DNA from: Struthio camelus
Taxonomy: Eukaryota > Chordata > Aves > Struthioniformes > Struthionidae
Assembly (NCBI RefSeq): GCF_040807025.1
Contig: NC_090982.1
Span: 76,487,931 to 76,551,930, forward strand
DNA: 64,000 bases
Direction: 5' to 3'
Shown here piece by piece: positions 26,501 to 38,500 of the stretch. A model generated the notes under the pieces. The model was not told the DNA's origin. It searched no databases and saw nothing but the letters and a program-made list of their open reading frames with translations. Made by a program: the position numbers and the translations under genes. Each line of letters starts with the position of its first letter. Position 1 is the first letter of the stretch.

Positions 26501-29500
26501 ACTTATCAAATGTCTAATGTCCCATAGTTGCACATGCTACTAGTCTGTCTTTCCATCTGTATTTTTCATGAGACTGAGTATCTGACTGGCATCTAGGTGG
26601 TGCAGCATATAGGGCTTAATGCTATTTAGGTATTGAGGTAAGTGCGCGTGCAGATCTAAATGAATACCTCCAATTAGCTAGCTTGGGTACAGAAATAGTA
26701 AGAGCATGGCTGCAATGATGCAGTATTCTTGCAAAGCCTAGTAGCATAACTGAAAAACTGGTTCTACCAGTCTTGACAGAAAATGAAGTTAGATATGCTC
26801 TTCTGTTCCCTGTAGCAAGCTGGCTTTGACTTCCTAGCTAGCACTGCAGTTTAAGAACTGGTAAGACGGCGTAGAAACAAGGAGCAAAGAAACATCACTT
26901 ATGAGACCTTATCTTAGTAGCTGAGTGTCTATCAGATTTGCCAATGAAAACAATGTGCATTTCATGCACTTAAGTTGGTCCATGGAGAAGGTGCTGCTGT
27001 ATTGTCCTGCCTAATTTGTCCTTTCAGACAGTGCAGTTCAAAGTAGTTTGACTTGTTCTGAAATGACAGCTTACAAAGTCTGTTACATGGGAGTAGAAGT
27101 GTTTTTTATCCCCCCCCCCCCCCCAATTGTGTCTTGTGCTGTTCAGAGGCCCTGTAGAACTTCTCTGATTACTTCCAAATCCTTCTAGGGAAGCTAATGT
27201 CAAAACAAGCTTGGCTCTATCAGATCTGTTTGAGATGGAAGTGAGATGACAGTATAGTCGCTACTTCCACCCTTGATGGTGGTTGTATGGTTTTGGCATC
27301 CTTCTGAGGTGTGCCTCTTGACTAGTATAAGCTGGCAGCACAGAACTTTAACTTCCTTAATAGGTTTTTTTAAAGCTATCTCCAAACTGTAGACTCATCC
27401 TAGGAAGTGGAAGCCAACCTGGATTCATTTGCCTTTTCTGTGAGTAACCTCGAACTATACTTACTGATTCTTTCTGCAGTTGCTGGAGCGAAACAAGGTT
27501 GCATAGAGGTAACTGAATCCTAATTTGGCTTGTGTAGTTTTCCTAGTGAAAGGGATACTAACTTTAAGTTTCAAAGTGAGTTTAAAGATCCGCTTGAGAG
27601 CTGCAAGCAGAAGGTGTGGCTCAAGAAATCCTTATTAAGTGTAAAGAAAATGAGAAGCTTTGTAGTTGCAGATGTTCCTTTTAGCAAATCAGTCCTCAGT
27701 CTGGTTTAGTTGTAGAGTTCTTGTTTAATATTTTATTTCATATGCCCAGATGACACTCACATGTGTGTAGCTCATGTGGGAAGGCATGCCTATATTTTGT
27801 GAGTTTTCCTGAGAAATATAAGGAAAAATATAAGGAAATTATATTATTATAGAAGTGTTTTCCTTATATTTCTCCTTATATGTCTATGTGGAGAAACTGG
27901 TAGGTACTATATAAAAGCTACTTAAGAGCTGACTTATTTTGGCACATCTGCGGTGTAATTTGACAGTAGTCATTTTGATCAGTCTTTTCACCTGTGAGCA
28001 GAGTTGGGAAAGTAGTGTTTTGATATAATCTGACATCTTATGTGTTCTTTCTGTGTCTGCATTAAAGCCCTGCTAATAGCTTGCGGCTGATAAGTGTACT
28101 GAGGTATTTGCTTTTGGTGCAAATGTACGTGTTTGCTATTGATGGGTTCACTGGATACACCAAAAATGCAACAAAATGTAGTACGGAGTAATCTATTGTG
28201 AGGAGTCAGTCAGTCGCAGCAAATACTTTGTACAGGACAGTTGACCAACTGTTATTACTTGATAAATGTCTTTCTGCAGATTTGGTGTTGGTCTTGCCAT
28301 AATGGGGCTGCTCTTCTCAAAATGTCTGCGTTTCCCAAAGAACAGGATGACAGCACTTCACAAACGCAAAAAGCCTTCTTGGATGGGTCAGTAATAGCTA
28401 TTCTGTCCACAACACTTTGCTTGGTATGGACCTTGCTTCTCTTTTTCCATATATGCTATATCTTTAAGCCTGCACGCATCAGGAAACAAATTCTAGATCT
28501 AAACGTAGCTTGGCACAGTGGTATTGCTTTAAGGCCTTAGCCTAACAGCATCTTTGGTCAATCTTGCAGGACTGTAACATCACTGAAGGCTTATTTGCAA
28601 AAATACACATGCTAGGTGAATCTGTACCTACTGTGAAGAGGTGGGGACAATTGGCTTATTTTTAAGTAAAGCAGCTCCAAACCCTGTAGGTCTTAACTGC
28701 AGTGAAAGTATCATTAACTGAAGGGCTCAGCTGTGTTTGCAAGTAAGTGAAGTCTAGGCTTTTCATTGCTGAACATTAACTTGCAAGCTGAATTTTAAAT
28801 TTTTCTGTAAGCTTAGCTGCTCTCTCAGAACTAGATTTTTGTCCCTGTATGATTTTTACTTGAAGTGACCTAAAATGGCTGAGACAATCTAGCAGTTCAC
28901 TACTGCCTCTTTCAGGTGTAATGGCAGAAAGCGCTTTGTTTCAGCTGAGTTAGTCAGTTGAGCAGAAGTCTGAAAAATGTCGATGCTAACATAAGGGGAA
29001 GAACACAGCTGCCTGCCAGGGAGTTGCAGCAGTGACTTGCTGCTTCATTCTGTAACTTACCTGTTTAGGGTCCTGGAGAGATTTTTCTTAGCAGCAGCAA
29101 AACAGATTAGTTTGGATGAGTGTGTACATATTATACTGCTTCACTATTAGCTCTTTGTGCCTCAGAGTCTGTTAATTGCACAGAACTGATAGATGGTAGC
29201 TTAATTAGGCACTTAAAACCTCTTTCTTTTTTTTTTTTTTTGAAATTAAATATACTTGCATGGGAAAGGCTTTTAACCCTTTCTGCAGATTCTCTAATGT
29301 TTCCCTTTTGAAATGAGGACGTTCACATCACTTATAGCTTCTTTGTAATGCTATTTCAAAGTGTGAAAGTAAGAAACTAGTAGTAGGCTTTAACAAGATA
29401 TTAACTGATATTCTGGGCCCTCGTCTTTGGCCATCTGAACTTGCTGGCCATGTTTTTGTTATGGAGTACTAGTGGTTGACCGCTAGTGTTTATGCACAAT

Positions 29501-32500
29501 TTGTAAACATATATTTTTTAAGGGTGTGTTAACATGCTATTGTAATGGTAATCTGAACTCTTAACCACACAGCATATGTGTACTCTTGACAGCTTTTTTT
29601 GTAAAGGTTTGTGTGGAGCCTGATCTTCTGGCATAAGTTGCTCACTTCAGTTTGGAACAAGTGTCATAATTTACAAATGACTGATTTCATTCCATTCGCT
29701 AAGATCTGATGCATCCTTGAATAGGTCTAATGATCAGTATTTCTGAGGTAGAATCCTGTAATTCTCTTTTAAAGCAGGCTTCTATGCTACAGTGTACAGC
29801 AAACAAATTGCTTTGTCCTGTATTGGCCAAGTGCCTGCAAGGCTTCACTGAAGTATGAGCTAGAGCAGCTTTTCCCAAGTCTTAACAATAAAAAGCCAGC
29901 ATGACCATGGAGGTGTTTACTAAGCTGATGCTCATCTGGCATGACATTTGTCCAAGTACTCTATTCATAGACAGCCTCTGGAACCTTAACATGAAAGGGT
30001 CTTCTGGGTCCAGACCAAAGGTTAATCTAGCCTAGGTTAATCTCTACCTCCTCCTGTTTCCCCCTCTGAGGGGAAAAATCGTAAATATGCAGTATAGGGA
30101 AGTACAGGTGGAGGGGTACTCTTACTTGAGTCCAAACTATTTCTTCTTTCCTTTATTCATGTGTTTTGTGAGCAGACCTGGCAGCCAAACGTCAGAATGC
30201 AATTCAGTTGGTAGAAGTCAACAACAATTTGAAGTGTATTGGAAGGTTTGGCTGTTTCTGTCCATCCCCTTTCTCTGGACTCACCTCTGTAAAGACAATG
30301 CCTATTAAAGAAGCAGTAATACAAAACTGAGTGATCTTTGTAATATTCATAAAGCTCCACAGATAGGCATAAACATCACATCTTTTATATCAGTGTAACA
30401 GTTAAGAACAGCAAAAATTGTTCTAAGCTTGTAGGCAAGCTTCTTGCCAGTATTTTAAAATGCATGGAGACTGTTAGTTTTCCAGCGTTTATTTCTTAGC
30501 CTTACAGCTGTTTCCCAAATCATGCATATTAACTTTAACCCCAGTGATAATAGTTGGTGCTTTCTTTGTGTGAAGCGGAAAGCTTAATCTCTTGATAATT
30601 TGATTTAGAATCTATAAGACAATTAGTAAACCTCCTTATGAGCTCCTGAAAACAGATGACCTGTCCAGCAGCCTTCCATCTCTGCAAGATATCCAGACTG
30701 CATACACAAGATTTAAACAGCTGTTTTTGATAGGTAAGTCTAACTTTAAAGTAGTCCTTAGTCTCTAAAGTGACTGAGATGCAAAACATAATGCTGAGTT
30801 TTTGTCTCATGAACGCAGTCCTCGTCTCCATTGGTGTTTTTCACTTTTGACTATAGTTAAAAGCAGACTTCTAAACGTGTAGCTGGAGGCTGTGCTTATT
30901 ACTGGTGTGTTAATGGAGTTTTGTAGTTCTCAAACTTACTAAGTCTTGCTAAACAGTCACAGTATCAGAAAGTGGCTTTTGAAGAGTTAGAGCAATTACT
31001 GGAGTCAAAATGTCAGTTATATGTTAGCTGGATTTGAACTATTGTGTGAGATTTTCAATCTTGTCTGGTTCATTTAAATTAAAATTTAAGCTTGTAAGTA
31101 TTTGGGCTATGTCAAGAGTTGAGACTAAATGCTAATTGATTTTTTTTTTGCTCTAACTCTTGTTATGAACTATTTGCACTTCAAAACATCTGAGGTGTGA
31201 ACTCACTTAAAATTCTGTTGTCGCTCTCCTTGCAGAGCTAACACAACTACCATCAATAACAAGTCCTCTTGAATAAAAAAAAAAAAGGGAGCCATGCAAA
31301 AATGTAATCTCGGCCTTCAAACTCTTCTGTAACACCTTATCTATTTTGTCATGAAACAGTACTTTGACTTTACCTCTTGGAAGAAAAAGGTCCAACTGCA
31401 TATGCACAGTGGCTTATCTTGGAAAGCAGATCCTCTACAATATAATAGGGGTGCAAGTGTTGCAGTACCGTGTCTTGTGACATGCTGAACACCGGCCACA
31501 GTTCACTCAAGGCTACTGATGTTGGATGTGATAGAGCTGGTCATCAGTGAGAAATTTAATTTTGTAGCATAGCCTACAGGTTGTATTTAAGTTGTGTGTG
31601 GGGGAGGGGGTTGATTTTTTTTAATGGAATTTAGCTGATAAGTTGATACTTATAGCAACGTAGTATGAATAGCTTTTGGTAAATTTGCAGTAAAGATTTT
31701 GATGATACTCTGAAGAGAAGTCTAATATATGGGATATTTGGCTGAGTTTCACACTGAGATTTTTTTGCCTAGAAAATAACACTGACAAATTTGCAGTTAA
31801 TCTTTTTGTAGAGTTAGGACCTAAATTACCTCTATTTTCATCATGAGATTTGGGTGCAAGGAGAAATTCTAAGAATCGGATGGAAAGGGTGTGGATTGGG
31901 AAGCCTAATATGTAAATAGGCTTTTACTTAAAGGTCAGACAGTGAATTTGGAGAAGTTAATTAGGAAAGACTGGAGAAGACCACATCTAATCTGAACAGA
32001 ATGACCAGGGAAGTCTGAAGACGTGCTCTAATGCTAAGGGAGCAGAGGACAACTAGTTTCTAGGGCCAAGGTGAAATGAATGGGGGAAAGAAGCTTTCTA
32101 AATATGAACAGAATGAGGGGGAAGTAAAACAGTTACAGGCACAATCTCTCCACATACCCCTCTGCACTTAAGGATCATAGGTGAGAGTTGTAGAAAACAA
32201 GATGGAAGTGAGTATGTGCTGGGAGTAAATACCCGAGAGACTTTGGGGGGAGAAAACGGGAGGCTATGCAGAAGCATGGAGAATTGAAGCTTAAGAACAA
32301 AGGAGGGAAATTGTTCAGACTGCTCTGTTGCAATAGAATTGCCATATACCTTGGGTTTCAAGGTTGGCAGGAAAGGTGATCTAGTGGCTTTAATGGACCA
32401 TGTCAACTTATGAAAGCCTTCCAGTTTCTGAGTACTGGCTTTAATAAAAATAAGAGTAAGTGAGACTGTTGTACTAGTTATGAATTTCACTAGGTATTGG

Positions 32501-35500
32501 GATTTTTATAATTTTAGCGACTTAGAGGTGTTGCACTGGCCTCCTTGTTTGTCTTGTTTCTCTCTTTTGATGTGTTTTTTTCTTCTCTTCAGTTTTAGTG
32601 AAAGCTGTTTAAAACTTTTTTCCAAGTGGTCTTACACCACACAAATCTGTCTAGCCCCCTTTTAAACTCCATCCACATTTCTGGATCAAATAGCAATGGC
32701 TTTCCAAATCCAGACCCCTTAGGTTGGGCTTTGTGTACAATGTGCTTTAAAGTCAAGATAACTGGAACTCGGGAAGTAAGAATTTGTCTCCTATGATTAA
32801 ACTTTTCCTTTCCCATGTTGGGAAAAAAAAAAGACTTCTCAGTTTGGCTACTATGAACCTCCAGCATACTTTCTTTAAAAAGCCAATGGTGCTACAAAGC
32901 TTTATTGGTATTAGTAAAACTTTGTTCCCTATTTTAGGCATAAACAGGGTCTCTGCTGTTTAAACAGTGATTAGGATTGACTCCTTAGTATTGGTTGTTT
33001 TTAAAACTCTTCATACTTGGAGGCTAATACAACAGATGACTGTGATAACAATTAAGCACCATGTATATGTGAACAAACTAACCTGTTTTTTTGCAGATAA
33101 CAGTACAGACTTCTGGGATACTGATGTGAAATGGTTTTCATTACTGGAGAGCACGAACTGGCTAGAGATCATCAGGTTTGCTACATATAATTTTCTGGGT
33201 TTCAAATACTAAATGAATTTGTAGTGAGTTTTCTAGCTAGTTTCTTGAAATAAAAAGGCATTTGTCACTTCTAGTAAGAAAGAAAAGCAAGACAGACTTA
33301 TCCCATTTATATTTCTTGTTTCTGCAACTGGAGCCTGTATTCTTACAGTGCAGAATTGTGTTAAGCTTCCCTCACTAAAAGATGTGAGAAGCAGCAGATC
33401 ACTCCAATTCCAGCAAACCTATTAAAATCATAGATCCAGTAATTTTCCTCCTGCTCTTAGTCACCTTCTTCCCAAGCTGAAGAATCCTATTTATTTCTTG
33501 CATGAAACCTATTTCTTGTCTCTGACTAGCCTTGCCGTTCTTCTCTGTACTCCTGTAATATCCTTTAGGACGGGATGAACTGCAGTGTTCAAGATGTTAG
33601 CCCTCCACAGATTTATAAAATGACAGTTGTTCTCAGTTTTGTCCCCTTCCTCTACTGATTGTTCCTCAAGTTCTTTTTTCTTCTCTCAGCAGTCCACAGT
33701 GAGTAAGTCTTGGCATGGTATTGGCTAACTTAAGGCTTGTTGTAGTGAAATATTGAAGTTGGTTTTTTTTTTTTTTGTCTTCAGTGTTACTTTGTATTAG
33801 CTGAATTATCTGCCAGTTTATGTAATCAGCTTGCTATCAAGAAGAGCTGCTTCAGTCTTCCGCAGTCAGCTTTAGTTCTTTGTATTCTGAGTAACTTTCA
33901 ACAAATGTTGCTATGTTGTTCATTTCTTATTCCAGAACTTACAAATATGCTGAATGAGAGAGAGGTTCTAGTAAAGATCATATGTTGAAGAAAGCAGTGA
34001 CATAGCTGCAATTAGAAGTAATTAAAAGTAAATATCAGCTCAAGTTCCTGTCTTTGCTTTGTTTTGAGACTGGTCACTTCTGTACTTGAATCCAGTTACT
34101 TCCTGGATCAGCCTATTCTTGGCAGTAGAAGTGCCTCTTCAGCTAGTCTAGATGCTAGAACAAAGAATCTGACAACTCCACACTTAGGGAATAAACTGTC
34201 AGCTTTTGGTGACCTACACAGCTGCAAGAATCCTAGTTTGTGTGCAAACTCTTGCTGGAAATGCCAACTTTATGAAGAGTTAGGACTAGAAACCCACTGC
34301 ATTACATAGTTTTCTGATCTTTTAATCCTACGCTGTCTTCCTTGTGCCATAGTCTTTGGGATAAATTTTGTCTCCATGTTTACAAGATACAATTGCTGGT
34401 CTTTGACTCTGCCCCTCAAAAACATATTGCAGGAGAAATATACTATATATGGGAGATTAGAAAATAAGTGTGGTGATGTTGACTCTTTCCAGGATAAAGA
34501 TCTGGACATAAGCAATGGTAACTGTTTGGTAACAGTTAGTGGCTGGTGCTGGTCCAGAATGAAGTATTGCATTACGATTGTACAAAGATAACTGGAAATG
34601 TGAGGCTGATTGCCAAATAAAGATACCTCCTGTTTACTGTCAAGAGCAAACTTTTTCACTTACACAAGTTGAGCAGGTTTTTGCAGTCATTTTAAGACTA
34701 GTCAGTTTTCAGTAGTATGGTTTCCCCTAAAAGGGGTTAGAACTTCAATGAGAGAAACTTAATTGTAAAAATGCTGTTAAAACGTCCTCTTGGTTTTTCC
34801 CCTATACCACAATAGGCGATTCTTGAAAAAAGCAATAGAAGTTGCTGAATGTCTGGAAAGACAGCATACAAATGTTCTCCTTGTAGGTAAGAATTTCATG
34901 AGATTATCCTTTTATGTATATATATATATATTTTTTCTCTCCAAATGTAGCTTAAGCATCAGTTTAATTATGGTAGAGGCTGCTAAAAGTCATAAGCATC
35001 AGGTACTTTAAGTGCTTAAGCTTCATACACTCCTGAAAATGCTTTCTTCAGTTAACTTAAGTGTAGTCCCAGACTAAGAGGGTTTTGTGAATGAGAAAGC
35101 TGCTGATCAATTTGCATGTGAGTCATGTTACCTCTTATGCATTCCTGTCTCCTAAACTTTATTAAAAGGCTCCAAGACCTTTTGCTGTACTTAGTTTTTT
35201 TTTTCTTACAAAAAGCTTGAGAAGTCTCTGAAAAGATATTTTAATATTGGTTCTAGAGACACCGAGTAGTACATAGTGTCTTCATTATATATTCATGAAA
35301 GAAGATGCTTTTGTAGACATCTTGAACAGTTTGTCCTGGATCGGGGACACTAATTGAATGGGGAAACAAGCCTAATGTTAATCTTTAACCTGTTTTCAGA
35401 CTACTGATTTAGGCTTTCCCCACACACCCATACTGCCATTTGAGAAACTTAGTGTGGGGAGGAGATGCTTCCAGAAGGCATCTGAAGGGTGGAGAGCGCA

Positions 35501-38500
35501 TGTTGTATAAGGAGGCAGTTTCAGTGCTGCCACGCGCTCCTTACCTCAAGTCTTCTGTGTGTGTGTTAGGATACTTTTTAAGTCCTAGCCACACCTCATG
35601 AAGAGGTGCATGCAGGACAGGAAGGACAGGGGTGCATCATTGGCCTGGTAGCAAAGGGCAGAAGGGTCAGTATGTGCATTATGGGAGGCTAAAGGGAGCA
35701 GGGTCAAAGTTATAGCGGTAAGTGCTTGCTTTTTTTAGATTTTATTGTCAAAATATCCTAGTAAAACATACCAAAACTCCTAGGTTTTTACAAAAACAAG
35801 TGTTGGAAACATGCATTTAATTTCTCTCCAATATCCAATGGTATACCACGTGTAAGAAGAAATTGTGTGCTTCTCTATGAATTTTAAGTACAATTTTGTT
35901 TATTTAGCCAAAGCTAGCAATACTTTGTTTATTATTTCATTCCTAAAACTTTGGGGCAGGGAAGCAATGCAGCTTTTTCTTTTCTGTAGAGGAGAGTGCT
36001 ACTGATCTGTGCTGTGTCATCTCCAGTCTGGTTCAAGTGATGATGGATTCATACAGCAGAACAAAGTCAGGGTTTCAGAGCCTTATTCAGAAGGAGTGGG
36101 TAATCGGAGGACATGGCTTTTTGGATCGTTGCAACCACTTGCATAAAAATGACAAAGAAGAGGTACAATTTCTTTAATTTCCTTACGTACTATTTAAAAG
36201 CCTACTTAGCATGAGGGGGGAATTGGATGTCAGTCCAGAAAGTCTAATTATCCTGAGGATCTTTTGTATTGCCTCACAGGTTGATGTTTTATACAGTGTC
36301 ACTATTTTTGATGATTAGAGTTCAACCATGTCTTGGTAATTAAAAAGAAAAAAAGATTTTTTTCCTGTCAGCTCTTTAGGGGTCTTTTGAAAGACTTGTA
36401 TCTCTTGTCATTTTAAACTTTATTAAATTGTAATGACCATAGAAATAATACAAGTGAATTGCACATTCTTATTGCATCTAGAGTTTAGTTTTATACAGTA
36501 TTGCTAAAACTGTTGCAGTCGCATATCTGCATTTTTGTTTGTGTTCTGGGAATAAGTTGGACTGCTGTACAGAATGAATCTCGTAGCTGTAAGGTGATTA
36601 TAGAGATTCTTGATCAGAGCTAATCTAGCTTGCTCTGCTAACTTTGAAAGACAGCAGGCTTGCAGTTTTCTTAGCAGGCTAATATGTGCAATTTCAGGTT
36701 AGAAAGCATTCATCTCTTTAACAACTGTGTTCAACCAAAAAAAAACAATTGACAACTATTGACAATGGATAGCTCGAACTTCTTTGGAGTTCAGCCCAAG
36801 TTATATACAGCAATCTGTAGTTCACCAGATTGCTGAGATCCTTATAGCGTTTAGTGTCTCCAAATACATACGTGGCCTGCATGATGGAATTTTTTTTCCC
36901 TGAAACTAATGCAGTATTTTCTTTATTTAGGCTCCCGTTTTCCTGCTCCTGTTAAATTGTGTTTGGCAGTTGGTACAACAGTATCCTCCGGCATTTGAGT
37001 TCACAGAAACTTACTTGACTGTCTTGTCAGACAGCCTTTATGTACCTATTTTTAGCACTTTCTTCTTCAACTCACAACATCAGAAAGACACTACTACGGT
37101 AAGGGTTTATTATTTTAGAGGTGCAATGTTTTGGAGAGCAGTTCTGACCAAGGAGTAAGGGACACTTAAATTCACTAGCAGCACGTGAAGCATGATGCCT
37201 TCAAGGTGAAGATGATCAACTTGCAATGTAAGGAGCCAACTTCAGGACTTCTAAGTCAACATGTGATGTGGGAAATCAAATTACTTCATTCTACAAAAGG
37301 GAGGTAACTCAGGAATGTATTAACTCAAGTGTGTGGCTATAGGCTTACATTTATTGCGTTTTGATGAAAATAACGGTGTTTAACTTAAAAGGAATTTCCT
37401 TCTGTCCTGCATAATAACTTACTTTCAATATCCTTGTGTTGTATGCTTAGTTTTACTCCAAAAGCAACATTTCCTGAGTGCCGATTTATACTTGGTTTCT
37501 AACACGCTGGAAGTAGTGGGAGTGTTCTCTGAAAGGCTGCACAAAATCTAAAAAGGCGAAGATCATTGTTTCATATTTAACTAAGGTGCTGACCTTGAAA
37601 TTAATTACAAGCAGTTATGCAGTGCTGACAGTTTAGAGACTTGGAGAGGCTTATCCTGCAACCCTAATGCACCCTTCCATGTCCTACCCCCCTAACGCTT
37701 GAATCCCAGTGTTTGTCCGTTTGCCTGATTTCTAAAATGTCTTGTTTTTCTCAGATATCTCAGTTTCAACATGTGAAATGCAGTCTGGCAATGGTGCTGC
37801 CTAATTGCTCCGTAGAAATAAAGTACTGTCTTAAGTAACAGGGAATATCATAGATGCAAGGGAATACAGATGTGAAGGCTAATTAATAGTGTTGTCCAGC
37901 TGCTGAATACATAGAAATAAAGAGTGTTGTTGCAACTCTGTGGACTCTTCTATGGAAAAATGGATTCCTTAATTTCACCTTGACTTAGTCAAGATTCCTT
38001 TCTAGCCATCTTAATTGTGACCTGTTTATTTTGGCAGACTGGTGAAAGCCTCAAGACACAAAGTGGTCCTTTCAAATTTCTTACTGTGTGGGATTGGTCT
38101 GTGCAGTTTGAGCCCAAGGCCCAGGCTTTGCTGAACAACCCTCTTTATGCAGAGAAGCCAAAACCAGATAAAAGTCAACGGAAAACTGCCCGATTCAAAG
38201 TAAGAGATCTGCTCAACGCTTTTTTTGAAATGATAAAAACATTTTACAGAAGTTGGTCGTACTTCAAATATACTTACAGCAGAAGCATTGGCTCCAAGTT
38301 TTACTTGACAGAATGCATGCACACCTCAGGCTCTCCTGGGCCTTGAGAAGGGCGAAAGTTGCGTTCTTAAGTTATAAATCACTGTTTTATGGTCATGCAC
38401 AGCCGTGAATGTAGGGTTTTTTAGTACCTCTGCAAGTGTTAAGTCCTATAAGGAAGTTACCACTACATCTAGTGTATTGTAGCAACTCACCTGGAAGTGA

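Noticed and set aside
32098-32490. 130-codon minus-strand ORF in MTMR12 intron 10
   Set aside because: No recognisable family, no promoter or splice context; compatible with chance.
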